64,000 nucleotides of DNA from Diphasiastrum complanatum (Eukaryota; Streptophyta; Lycopodiopsida; Lycopodiales; Lycopodiaceae): positions 4,944,806-5,008,805 of the forward strand of contig CM055108.1 of NCBI GenBank assembly GCA_029204225.1. Reading direction: 5' to 3'. The position numbers were made by a program, and so were the translations under genes. Within the stretch, counting starts at the first letter, position 1, and every line of letters starts with the position of its first letter. Positions 22,751 to 33,599 of the stretch are shown here, piece after piece. The notes beneath the pieces are model-generated. The model was given only the letters and a program-made list of their open reading frames with translations. It was not told the DNA's origin and did not search any database.

Positions 22751-24002
22751 AAAAGGTTGTACAAGTGGTGGAAGTAAACCTCAAGTAGTTCAAAGAGAGT
22801 GTTGAAATTTTGGTAGCCTTTATGCATGCACAAGCAGCGCTGGCTTTCCAACTCTAATTAGCATCGTTTAAACCATCACGCAATATTTAGAATACAATAA
22901 AAATATCAAAAACTTTCCTACAGGGCCATCGCTGGTTTTTCAGCACTCTATGAGCTTTGTTGAGCTTCTTTGTATGCACAGAATGCTATATGTATTTTAG
23001 ATGTTGTGAGGAAATGTAAGCTTCTGGTTAGCGATGAACCAAGAACTTTCATATGTTGTTTGTAGTCTTAATTGTTGGAAAGAGGTGTGTTGTGAAAGAT
23101 AACTCGAAAAGAAACAAACACAAATGAGAAATGTTCATGCAGAATAAGATATCTCCCTCTTTCCTCAAGCATGACTACGCCTATCAATCTCGAACAGAAC
23201 ATTAGTGACAAAAATCATGTTCGATCTGATTACGTAGCCAGACGTTAAGCATCAAAACATCAGACAAATAATTTGTCACAAACAGCTAGACAAATTATTA
23301 GTCGTGAACAATCAGACTAATAGTCAGTCGTGAAAAGCAGACAGCCAGACTAAGCGATTAGAAAGCCAGATAGATTGTAGAAAAGCATTGCAGTATTGAC
23401 ACAAATCTGAATGCAGAACAAACAGAGCTATAATCAAATTAAATATAACAAAATATATAGGTCAATAATGTAGGTGAGCACAAAACAATAGCGGACATAA
23501 CCGTATGCTTCATAAAGCTAATCACATAATCTGTAAAGGTGATGAACCTATTATTGACAATACATCTGGAAGAAAGAATCAATGCGCAAAGGCATCTACA
23601 ATGTCTGTACTTGATTACAAGTGATGTTTTATTCTATCTTCTGTTATCTATTCTATTATTTGATTACATAGATGGTATTCAGTATATACAAAATTACTGT
23701 AGGTGTGCAGATGAAGAAGGTACAGACAGTGGTTGTGTTGTCTGTGGGAGATCGTGGGTGGTTGATGTTGTTGTCAAGTCTGATTGCACAGTGCATGGAA
23801 TGAGCGTGAGGAGGCCGCGACTTCAGGCTTCGCTAAAATAAGACATTGATGAAAATGCGAAAAGTGCGCCACTCTGTCAATATGCCTTAGAAAATAATTT
23901 ACAAGGTACCTTCGCCTTTCTATAAGGGCACCTTTGGTTATTGTAGAGTACCTTCGACATTTGTAAGACAATGTTTGTCTTTTTTGCTTGTCATAAATTA
24001 CG
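22751..24002. other. no recognisable gene
   Basis: Includes a stretch at 23230-23370 in which AGACAAATAATTTGTCA-like and AGTCGTGAA-like phrases recur irregularly. Open frames at 23539-23841 show no motif. Sequence at 23850-24000 replaces the missing RING finger of copy B. Confidence 0.45.
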
Positions 24003-24195
24003 TAACCAAAACTGCCACTGTGATCGCGGGGGCCTGATCCTTGGTTTCCCATAGGTGGCTCACCATGCCCAAGCTTGATTCCAACTATTTCAAGAATCTA
24101 AAAAATGGCACCTAGGGAAACAGTTGAATTCAAGATGCAAAAATCAGAGAACTGCAACCGAGTCATCCAAAATGCCATCTTCTGGTGAGTGTGGG
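24003..24195 (-). pseudogene. RING-H2 pseudogene, copy B (N-terminal half only)
   Basis: The minus strand reads MAFWMTRLQFSDFCILNST from about 24177, and after a frame slip GIKLGHGEPPMGNQGSGPRD and HSGSFG, then similarity to the other copies ends at about 24003. The whole zinc finger is missing. A stop lies after GAIF in the first frame. The upstream flank (24196-25045) is kept. Confidence 0.75.
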
Positions 24196-25045
24196 GTAAA
24201 TCAAATTTGACGTAGACGAAAAAAGATGCTAAGATTTTATTGGAAACTTTCTGAATTCACTTTGATTTCAACCTTCTCTCTCACGCGCATTCCCTGAAGC
24301 TTAACATTGTTTAGAATTTAGGGTTGTACTTGTAAGCTCCTGTTATATTTATGTCAGTTACATATATGATCACGATCTTCTTGAAGCTTCAAGGAAATGT
24401 TAAAGGAATGTGAATCAATATTATTCTAATATCCATCATTGGATTCGATCCAATATTAATAATCCTCTACAAAGCAGATTGTTCGACACTCCTTGATTAA
24501 TGATAATGCAATGTGAAGGGAAAGCTAATATACTGAAAACAAATCATCTTCTTATAGTATCGACAGCACCCGCAAAACACAACTTTCACATTAAAATATA
24601 ATTAAGAAATCGACAAACAAGCATGTGAAATATGATAGCAGAACAAACTACACTCAGATTCTAAAGTTTGTTTTTGTAACAGAACATATTACACCACATC
24701 AGATTAATTTGACCTTTAATGAGTGAAGATCTCCATCTTGTATGTCAAATGTGTATTTCAGCTCTGAAAAAGTGTAAGCATGAAACCCATATGACTATGT
24801 GTGTCTAATCGAATCAGCATGCATTCACTCTACTTTGAACCTGCTTTATCAACCTGTTAATTATGTAAAACAAGTCTTCCATTTCAAGCAATATGTGAAT
24901 GTTTTTCTTGTCGCAAATCGTTGTACCAACAGTCTATAATCTGATAAATGGAATGCAGATAGAGATAAGAAAAACCTCATTCTAGTCACCCGAAGGCCCA
25001 TCACTGGTTTTCAATATTAGTAGGCCGCAATTAAGGCTACAAACA
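24196..25045 (-). repeat. 5' flank of RING-H2 unit, copy B
   Basis: Matches 7963-8840 nearly throughout, ending at AGGCCGCAATTAAGGCTACA, the same point at which copy A's flank gives way to the LINE tail. The shared end point may mark the original edge of the duplicated unit. Confidence 0.75.
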
Positions 25046-25082
25046 ATATATGAAAGCTCTTGGTGCATCGTTGACCAAAAGC

Positions 25083-25385
25083 TTACTTTTCCTCACAACA
25101 TCTAAAATATATATACCATTCTGTGCATACAAAGAAGCTCACAAAAAGGTCGTAGACTGCTGAATAACTAGTGCTAGCCCTGTAGGAAAATAAATGGTCA
25201 TATTCACTCATCATGAAATTTTGAGAAAGTAAAAAATACTTGAGATTAGCATACCAACTCCTCGGTGCTTGCTTAAGACCATAGAAACTCTTTTGTAAAA
25301 AATAAACATGATTTGGCTTGCCATGTGAAATGTAGCCCTCGGATTGCTCCATAAACACCTCATCTTCAAGATTATCATTCAATAA
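25083..25385 (-). pseudogene. Ty1/copia reverse transcriptase fragment
   Basis: Minus strand: NDNLEDEVFMEQSEGYI, then KSFYGLKQAPRSWYANL and a following FLLSQNFMMSEYDHLF block, which is the copia RT segment around the conserved YGLKQxPRxW motif. It is truncated on both sides and lacks the YVDD active site. No clear link to the plus-strand copia RNase H at 26232. Confidence 0.85.
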
Positions 25386-25398
25386 TGCATTTGTGATA

Positions 25399-25539
25399 AT
25401 GGAAGAGATTACCAGATGCCCAGATGATGAGAGGCTAAGACGCCGCCATAGCTCCTATCAGCTGTCAAAGTTGACCAACGAGAATGACCACCTTAAGACT
25501 GAGTTGAAAGCCCTAAGGACACCCTTTGATAATGAGTGA
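25399..25539 (+). CDS. short coil-like ORF, unknown
   Basis: 47 codons: charged, with RLRRRHSSYQLSKLTNENDH and a heptad-like leucine spacing. It could be a fragment of a larger coiled-coil protein or chance. No family recognised. Confidence 0.2.
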   Translation: MEEITRCPDDERLRRRHSSYQLSKLTNENDHLKTELKALRTPFDNE

Positions 25540-26231
25540 CCGGGTGTGCTCATGTTACTACTGAAAGACATGCCCTTAAGTTGTGAGTCTCTTTTTGTAT
25601 ACTACCCTTCGCCGAGTGATGTCAACCAATGGATGCCGCCTGGTAGGGTGGTTTTATAACCATTTCAGGGCTGGTAGCATTTCAGATCTTTTTCTCCTCC
25701 TGCGTGAGGGATGTTTATATAGGCCCTTGCGCATTCATATGTTACATAAGGCATTAGAGAGCAAGAGAGAGAGAGAGAGAGAGGATCTCTGATCTTATGT
25801 ATCCTCACTTGGTTTTCTTGTCAGTACAATGATGAAAATTTAGTTTGTGCCATGTTTCATAGGCAGTGTGTATGCCATTTTTGTAGTTGCACTGACAAAT
25901 GAGCCTTTAATTACTTCTCTCTATAATGGTCATTCAATAAGAATTGTTGTGCGATCGAACTGTATCCGATTAAATGTCATGTATGAAGAATATTTAAGTC
26001 TATTAGATCAACACTAATAGTTAATCAGTAGCATAAGGGTCCTGACACTAATTCCTGATAATTGGAAGTCAGTTCATTGTGTGGACCTCATTGTTCATCG
26101 CATCAATCTGTGTTGCTTGGAATGTGGTGATAGCGAACATTCCAGAATGGTCTTTGTGGACATTGAATTAGATCCAAGTAGGAGAGTTACATTCTGTTTA
26201 CTCATTCCCAATTAGAATCGGGTCTAGTTTA
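25540..26231. other. no recognisable gene; short (GA)n at about 25764-25784
   Basis: Non-coding by inspection, apart from a short GA run. Confidence 0.5.
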
Positions 26232-26600
26232 ATTCCAACACTCAGTAGCATTATTGTTAACCGAATCAAAGTACATTGTTGCCACGAATGCTACCAAGGA
26301 GGCAATTTCGTTGAGGCACCTACTAGGAGAAATCGACCTTGCACAATCACATCCAACGACCATCTTTTGTGACAACCAAAGTAACATGGCTCTCTCCAAT
26401 CCTAGATTTCATTCTCGAAGCAAGCATATCGAATTCAGATATGACTATTTGAGAGAGGGAGTGCAAATCAAGGAGGATACTTAGTCTACTCCAAGATAGA
26501 ATCAATGGCAGCAGATTACTTCACAAAGGTTATGTCAAAAGAGCACCATCTTAGATTCAACGACATGTTGAATCTAAAAAATCAAAGTTTTTAGGATCCA
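26232..26600 (+). pseudogene. Ty1/copia RNase H, 3' end of element
   Basis: The frame contains TESKYIVATNATKEAISLRH, TTIFCDNQSNMALSNPRFHS and RSKHIEFRYDYLRE, the end of copia RNase H. After a stop and a frame change the family's closing blocks follow (ADYFTKVMSKEHHLRF, about 26510-26560). RNase H removes the RNA template during reverse transcription. It leads directly into a polypurine tract and LTR. Confidence 0.9.
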
Positions 26601-26601
26601 C

Positions 26602-26613
26602 ATTAAGGGAGAG
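26602..26613 (+). promoter_or_regulatory. polypurine tract of copia element
   Basis: ATTAAGGGAGAG immediately before the LTR, the primer site for plus-strand synthesis. Confidence 0.6.
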
Positions 26614-27218
26614 TCTTGGAATTCGATGCTCAGCCTCAAATTCATTCAATAATGAGCATCCTGAAAGACTAGAAACAAGAGGCCCGAATTTTTGAACAGA
26701 GGATTGAAAAATTTAGGATCAAATTTTCTAGAATGTTTTGATACCGGATTGACTTGAAAAATTCTATATTTTTTGAGTTGGTGTATATTTTCGATACTTG
26801 TAAATTTCAATACTGTCGGTCTAAAATCCCGACCCAACAGCTTCGCGTTGATAGTCTGCCCACTTTGTACATGCATTAACTGTAATGAGACGATTGTAAT
26901 AACTACAACAAAAGGCACTTGTAGATATTTTATAGGATATCAATCCTAGAATCTTCATCAGAAAACTTCTTCTAATTATTCAAGTTTTTGTAGCCAACGT
27001 TTTCATGCTCAACAATTGGTAGCTGAAGTTATCACATCAAGCATTCTACTCATGGTTTTTGATATTAATCAGAGTGCAAATTTCAGTCCCACTACTATAT
27101 CATTTTAATGCAATTTGTCTGAATCATTCAATTTGAATATTCTGCTATTGTATGTTGTGCTTCTGATCCTACATGCACTCGTTCGAGCTTCCGCTGACAT
27201 TCCCACTGATTTCTGACA
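26614..27218 (+). repeat. copia LTR (single, with internal sequence on both sides)
   Basis: About 605 bp starting TCTTGGAATTCGATG (probably a mutated TGTTGGAATTC) and ending TTTCTGACA, followed at once by a tRNA-Met primer-binding site. On the left lies the 3' end of a copia coding region. An LTR with RNase H/PPT on one side and PBS on the other suggests two tandem elements sharing an LTR, the product of LTR recombination. Confidence 0.65.
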
Positions 27219-27230
27219 TGGTATCAGAGC
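27219..27230 (+). promoter_or_regulatory. primer-binding site, initiator tRNA-Met type
   Basis: TGGTATCAGAGC is complementary to the 3' end of plant initiator tRNA-Met, the standard primer of copia and many gypsy elements. About 190 bases of presumptive leader follow before the histone-like pseudogene. Confidence 0.85.
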
Positions 27231-27420
27231 GGGTTGTTAAATAATCTGCACATTGTCTGTGGATTATCAAGTCTTGTTTCTATCAAGACATTGTTCTAGC
27301 AAGCATGCAGCCAACAATATGCCTAGAAGAAAGAATAGTATTCAGAAGAGATGGCTTGGAAAAATCCCTTGTTTTATTTGGAGGGTCAAGAGACCTCCTC
27401 TTATTTGAAACACTCCCGCT

Positions 27421-27918
27421 CTATATACGAATAACAAGCCGGGTTGGTTGAGATTGCTTTCGTTTTATCCTCTTTGAATCTTGTTTTTGAGGAGAGGAGG
27501 AAGCAGGTCTAAAGTATTCTGCAAACTTGTCATATGTATCCCAAAGCCTGAACACAATGTTAAAATCCTTGGGCATGATGGTCACCCTCTTGGCATGGAC
27601 AACTGCAACAACAGTATTTGAAAAAAAATTCACCTAAAAATCTTCATATGCTGTGTGCAGCGCCTCAATTGTCATTACAATCCATCTCACATCTACAGAT
27701 AGACTTCTGGTAATGTCTCTGATGGACCTCTGTATGTGAGAATTCAGAATCAAAAGATTATTTGTCTTCTGAAGCTTTCGAATATCCTTGAGCCAGGGTG
27801 GATCTCTTCTTTTTCCCCTTGGTCTAGGAGGAGGTGGTGGTTGTGGATTTCTCTGACCCGCACCTGAAATTGGTATTCCACCTGAATGACCTCATGTTGT
27901 CTGCTTGGTCCGTGCCAT
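27421..27918 (-). pseudogene. CENH3-like histone H3 variant, single-exon pseudogene
   Basis: Read from ATG at 27918, 165 codons. The first residues are MARTKQT, the H3 N-terminus. A proline-rich tail follows (residues 25-33), then the histone fold: DIRKLQKTNNLLI (45-57, alpha-N), QRSIRDIT (63-70), RW (78-79), EALHTAYEDF (85-94), VVHAKRVTIMPKDF (106-119). HAKRVTIMPKD is diagnostic of H3. QKTNNLLI, EDF, RW and KDF are closer to plant CENH3 than to canonical H3, but loop 1 has the canonical length. After residue 130 there is a 35-residue basic extension absent from both. Two stops break it: codon 9 (TGA) and codon 95 (TAG). No intron is present, whereas plant CENH3 genes have several, so a processed copy is plausible. 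Confidence 0.8.
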
Positions 27919-27924
27919 TAATGT

Positions 27925-29357
27925 GTAGTATCGGATCAATCCGTTAGCTGGTTGCAGATGGGTGCGCGCGAGTAGTAACAAATTGAAGGAAGATGGTTTT
28001 GAGCTCGTTGAATCGATATCCCATGTATGCAAATAATTATAAGCAAAAAAATTTCAGCAAGATATATAGAGAAAATAAAAAATAATTGCAAATGTGGTGG
28101 TTTGGATGTCCGAGGTTTGAATTACGATGATGATTACTCCAAGGCTTGTCAATCAAATCAAACTAAATATCCATCAATCATCAAAATGATTAGTTCACAT
28201 CAAATAAACCATAATTAATTTCAAATAAAATGTGGTCACATCTACAATTAATGCTACAAAAGTATGTTATCACACTTCTACCATTTAATACTGAAATTGA
28301 CAACGTTAAGCTTTAAATATCAAACCTTTTTTATATCCAATAATTATAATTTTGGAAAATTTCAAAGGCCAGATTTTCACCCGACAGCTAATCAACGTGC
28401 ATATAAAGCATTTGAAAACCAGAAATTGTATTCTCTCACGCTCATCCAATATTGGACAGAATATGAATGATCAGAGCTTGATTCGATAGATTCTACATAA
28501 CTTTGGCCAGTTTGAAGAGTCTTCCGAATCAAGTTTTGATCATGCAAATAGGGTCCAATATTTTTAAAAATTTCGATAATACTTTTGTTCCTGGAATAGG
28601 GATTCGACGCGTGCAACCCAAATGCAGCATAATCATCGTCTGCTAGGCGCGTTGATCCGATATTCCATCCGCTAAAAAATCATACTGGAACGCATAATGA
28701 AAGACTTATGAAAATGTTTTGAATGAACATTATCTCAAAAGGAATATTTTTGTCTTTACGGTGCTTAAATAGGACGAGAGATTGTAATAATTCTTCTCAT
28801 ACACGTCTTTCAATGATATCCATTAATCATTTGTTTATAATTGGTTTAATTATTATTTTAGGAGGCTAGTGATTGTCTATTTAATGTATTCCGATGCAGG
28901 TACAAATTCTAGGGTCAGGGTTAATGATGATTCGTTGAATCTAGTGATAGACTAGTTAATGTATTCCGGCGTAGGTACAAATTTGTCTCACTCTGTTTGG
29001 TGGATAAATATAGGCTGTATTTCTCAATTTGTTATTTGACAAATGTATGGTTGTGATCAAAAGAAATTGGCTATGAATATGGGCACCACTTTTCATATTT
29101 CGATTCCGTGATCTTCTATTTTGAACTCTCTAGTCTTCTTGTTTTTTTCCTTCTCGCGATATCGAATCGACGCGCGCCATCCCTTACTATGCATGCTCGT
29201 ATTCATTCAAGTGCTGAATTGATATCAGCCACTTCCGACGAGTGCTTTTCGAAAAATTTCATTCTTGGCCTTACCATATCGTATCAACGCGCGCACTTTG
29301 CTTTATTCCTCTACCAATATCTATTTGTCACATTGAACCGATATCGGGTTCAATATG
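27925..29357. repeat. CG-rich palindromic motif, cluster 1
   Basis: A motif near GATATCGGTTCGACGCGCGC occurs in both orientations at about 27927-27942, 28001-28022 (reverse), 28601-28617, 28644-28666 (reverse), 29156-29179, 29276-29296 and 29337-29357. CG dinucleotides are otherwise rare here. The copy at 27927 lies just upstream of the histone-like ATG, and the one at 29337 overlaps the ATG of the next gene. The remainder of 28030-29350 has no recognisable gene. Confidence 0.6.
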
Positions 29358-30139
29358 ACTAGTTCCTCCATGGCCTCAGATGACAAACTTATGGATTTTT
29401 TTAATGCCAGTGACATTCCAACTGACAAATTAGAGTATTTTGCTAGTATTTTTTTTGCTCCCTTTGATATCAATAAGCTAATTGATATATCCCCTCCAAA
29501 AATGTAGAGGCCATTGGAGGACATGATATTAACAGAACAAACGTCGTTGATTATGATGATTATGATCTGGTAAGTAGATATTATATTGGTATTGATATTC
29601 TTCAGTTTTCTTATTTCTTATTGGTATTGATATTGTTCAGTTTTCTTATTGAGTTTGCAATGTTATGTATCATTCTAAATTTCTTTTCTCGTTTACAGGA
29701 TGCTATTGAAATAGATGCCTTTGGTATGAGACATGGAGGCGTTTGAGGTGTATCAACCGAGAGAAAAGGTATTTCTCTATCTCATTATTTGAAAAACTTT
29801 CAAAATAATGAGATTTGTATATATCATTCATCTTATAATCCATATGAAACCACTGTCATTATGGCCATCAAATCATTATCAGTTTGTTTAGGAGGCCATA
29901 AGTATGCAAGAGAAACATATAAAAAAAATTTTGTGAAGAGAGATTTGGCTATTAAGATATTGGGTTATACTCCCAATGAGATTACGAAAAAATCATCTGC
30001 AATGGCCCTTTATTCGGGTTACATTGATATGAGCAAGAGCAAAAATTTAGAATTTTTGGATCCATATGAAAAGAGATTATTCCTTCATGACAATACCATT
30101 CGTCTGAATCTTGAAGAGGATGATGATGATGATAATTAA
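29355..30139 (+). pseudogene. two-exon gene of unknown function (broken)
   Basis: Exon 1 starts at ATG 29355 (MTSSSMASDDKLMDFF) and ends at 29569 before GTAAGT; exon 2 starts at 29699 after TTTACAG, and phase is kept across the junction (DYDDYDL / DAIEIDAFG). The second exon ends NLEEDDDDDN and a stop at 30139. One frame slip lies near 29505 (a run of A) and one TGA near 29743. Acidic ends and a basic middle (KYARETYKKNFVKRDLAIK) are the only features; I recognise no domain. Confidence 0.5.
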
Positions 30140-30497
30140 ATAATTTTTTGTAATAGATTTTTGATATATTACAAGGATCTCTCTTTTGTAATGAATTTGA
30201 ATGCCTTTCGAATACTTGGCGAGTTTTTAGCTTGATATCTAAATTGTGCTCTTCTGTAAAACCACTGAAAAAGTTGAACTAAATATTTATTTCTTGAATT
30301 GTGTCCTCCATGATTTGTTGCTCTATAAAATGCTCCCCTTGCTTGCCAATGGGATTTTTCCATGCCTTGTAATGACCAGATACTTAAGCTCCCATATTCC
30401 TTTGCAAAATAAGTTGCATGATGAAGAAGGATGTGCTACAAACAATAGTTTTGATTTGTTACATCAGTAGAAAAAAATATAAGCCTGAATGAGAAAA

Positions 30498-30930
30498 TTA
30501 CCAGATAATGATATAGATTAGCACCATGTAACAAGTAACGTTGTCTTTTCCCCAACGATCATGTACAGATTTTACAAATGATGATAGGTTTTCTTTCCTG
30601 ATAACACCTATGAGTTTGTCTAAATTAGTCCACACTTGTCCCTTTTCCACTCGATTACTTCCTTCTAGTGTTCGTGTGGCTTGAACAATTTCTCCCCAAA
30701 TTTCATATCTGACACTTGATTCTTTGCATGTCTGATTGGATAAGAATCTTCTTGCTTTAGCACCTCCAATTGATGGCTTACTAGGAATGTTTCCTTTTTT
30801 CTCGAAGAGTCTGTCACTTTTTTCAATCGTGACATTCCCTTTATGTAGTCCTACATTTGACAGAACTATTTCCAACCTCCTAATTGCTGCTTTAGCCATG
30901 GACTCTGGTTTATGATTCCATGCTAGTAGA
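30498..30930 (-). CDS. open coding-like stretch of unknown function
   Basis: A minus-strand frame, open from 31025 and most protein-like from about 30930 after an ACTAG acceptor-like site. It reads SMAKAAIRRLEIVLSNVGLH, then RRFLSNQTCKESSVRYEIWG and LSSFVKSVHDRWGKDNVTCY. Composition is that of a folded soluble protein. I cannot assign a family; it could be an exon of the transposon or gene group occupying 29-37 kb. Confidence 0.4.
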
Positions 30931-31025
30931 ATATGTAGGTAAATTAGTTTTTCAATAATACAAACCTCAACATGCAATGTACATATGTGAACATATTTTA
31001 ATGGAATTGGTAGAACACTTTTCAT

Positions 31026-32439
31026 ATTTGGATCTTGGGCCAGTGTTTGTTGATTGTCCCAAATTCATATTGTAGCAATCCTTCATGCAATAAAGACGTG
31101 GATGCTTTGATGTTGCCCCATGAGAGACATTATACATACATTTTAATGTTTTTGTGAAAGTACTATACTTTAGGACCATAAATGGATCTACAAAAGATCC
31201 ACAAGAGTGAGTGGATGCTTTCTTAACAATCTACCAAAAAACCAGACACTTGAAAAGTTGATCTAGATTGGCAATTTGACAAACAACAAGCATTAACAAT
31301 CAAAAGCATTGATAAAAAATGAAATATGAGCCCACACGTGTGTACTAAAGGCTGTAGTATGGCCTCAACCTCAGAAACAAGTAGAAATTGATTTGGTTTC
31401 ATTTGGATCACAAAAACTCAATGTACATAGTGAACTAGCCCGAGATTGCCAATGAGCTCCAAAAAAATTCTATCTTCTCACTATGGGAGCTTGGATTACA
31501 TAGCAAATTCGACTTCCTTCTTGAAGTTAGGTAGATTTCCAGCATGTAATAAGGAAGTTAACTCAGTCTTTTTGCCCTAAAATGAAACCCTAGTCTATTT
31601 CCTAGAGTCATGCTTGGTAGATAGCTAGTTGGTAAACTTTTCACCTTAAATCTAGGACTTAGGTCCTATAAACTAGGAATCACTACCAAAATGACATGAC
31701 CAACTCTATGGACTTGACCTAACCTACATTAGGAGTGGGTTGCCATGTGGCATCTTGACCTCACATGTGTGGAATCCACTTATGTACAAAATTTACATTA
31801 TATTACATGGTTTTTGATCAAGCTAGATTTGCCAATTTTTGGCAATTTTTCACAATTTTCAAATCCCCTGCAAGGTGCCATTGAATTTGAAAACTTCCAT
31901 GGTTTTCGATTGTAAATTTCTCACCCTCCAAATGCCTCTTCATAATCTTGCTATAATTTGTTCTTGAAAATATCCATAATAGTATTTTTTGGTCCTCTTT
32001 CAAGACTTGTAGAGAAACAAGTAATGCATGACATTCAAAACAGTCTCTACAATTTCATTTTTCATTTTTTCAAACCGAGCATTTTTTATCATTTCCTTTG
32101 CTGACTTTCTTGGTAAAACATGACTTAAAGATGATCCAATGCATGAACGATCTGTTAAATAGTTCTTTGCCTACGAACATGATCTACAACAAACATATGA
32201 AACTCAAATTATATATAATAAATCAATAATCCATGTTATCAAGTGTAAATCAAAATTAAATGACATATACAAATCAAATAAACAGTTTAGATGACAATAT
32301 ACATGAATTCTCAAATTCTTTTTTTCTAGTTGCTGCTGTGTAGATAAGTCATCAATATTCTTCATCAGTACTCTCTTTCTTTTCCTCTTCATCATTGTCT
32401 TATTGATAACTTTTAGATCAACAGCAGATTTTAAACTCT
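31026..32439. other. no recognisable gene
   Basis: Short frames without motifs on both strands. The stretch 31440-31800 reads like LTR or spacer sequence. Confidence 0.4.
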
Positions 32440-32675
32440 CGGATCACAACTTTTCCATGGATTCTAACATTTCTTGGTTTGATCCCCGAAGAGTAGTGAT
32501 AGTAGTGCATTGTTTTCATCACTAGTGTGTTGCACATAAAGAAGCAATTGTTGATTTGCACGTTGCAGTTGTTGATTAGCAAATTGTAATTGTTGATTCA
32601 GACAAGATATGATATGCATTCCGATATCACGCAACCTTTGACAATATCCAAGTAATCCACTATTTCCTTCACATA
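32440..32675 (-). pseudogene. glutamine-rich coiled-coil fragment interrupted by a MITE
   Basis: Minus strand: SGLLGYCQRLRDIGMHIISC, then three near-repeats of NQQL(QF/QR/LL) typical of a coiled coil, then DENNALLSLLFGD and a stop. The frame enters directly from the MITE at 32676-33053, so the MITE has split whatever gene this was. No family recognised. Confidence 0.4.
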
Positions 32676-33053
32676 CATTAGAGGAGTTTTGAGTTCCAAA
32701 AAGACCCTTTAAGAATTCATGCAAGATGCCTTTTTAATTATTAAAATATTATAACACTGATACTTTTGACTTGCCATAACTTTTTAATCATAGCTCAAAA
32801 GTATGCCATCTAACATATCATTGGAAAGTCCTTGTCAAGCGCTTTCGAATGCACCAAACTCTGCTAAATTCGGACTTACCACTAAAAAGTTATGCCATTT
32901 TTAGTATGGAATCAAAATGTCGACTCAAAAAGTTACGTTACGTAGATTTCAAATTAGAGTGTTTTGATTGGCCCATGTGTAAGAAAAATTTGAGAAAAAA
33001 TATAAAAAGAATCTTTACAAAGAGTCTTTTTTGGATTTAGAACTCCTCTAATG
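32676..33053. mobile_element. MITE-like element, copy 2
   Basis: 378 bp, terminal repeats CATTAGAGGAGTT ... AACTCCTCTAATG, matching copy 1 over its whole length. CATA lies directly outside both ends (32672-32675 and 33054-33057) and may be a 4-bp target duplication. It is non-autonomous: no transposase is encoded. Confidence 0.85.
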
Positions 33054-33060
33054 CATATCT

Positions 33061-33530
33061 GAGAAGATGAGTTACGGACTTAAAATCTAGACACAAATTG
33101 GTAGCTAGATCATTAGGATAAATTGATCCATCCACTCACAAATCTATATTCATATGATTATTCAATCTCAATTCTCTAACTATTGCTATAGCATTCTCTA
33201 CAACTTTCTCATTTTTCTTAATAATTGGAGTGCATTTCATCGGAAGAGCAACATGCAAATGGAACATTGCCATTGTTAAAGCTACAATCATGTAAATGAA
33301 TCTACCTATAGTAAATCAATATGAATAGATCTAGCATTCCTTACTTTTGTAATGTCTATGTTGCATTGAAAAATCATCCCGCCTCATATTTCACTATAAG
33401 CATGCAGTGATTTCAAAAGTTTTGCCTCTCCCACTTCAGTTTTTGCATTGAGCACACCAAGATTTTCAGTCTTAAAGCTCTAGTGCCGAATTTTGGAACG
33501 AGCATGAAGAGAAGTTATTACATCTCATGC
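33061..33530 (-). pseudogene. heavily decayed coding-like sequence
   Basis: One minus-strand frame reads as protein apart from many stops: TENLGVLNAKTEVGEAKLLK, SLHAYSEI, GGMIFQCNIDITKVRNARSI, GSIYPNDLATNLCLDFKS. It may be the 5' part of the gene whose coil lies at 32440-32675. Not recognised. Confidence 0.3.
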
Positions 33531-33599
33531 TAAACTAACTATTGTCTGAAGTTAACCATCTCTCCACCTCCTAAATCTCCTCCTCCAAGTTCTCCTCCT

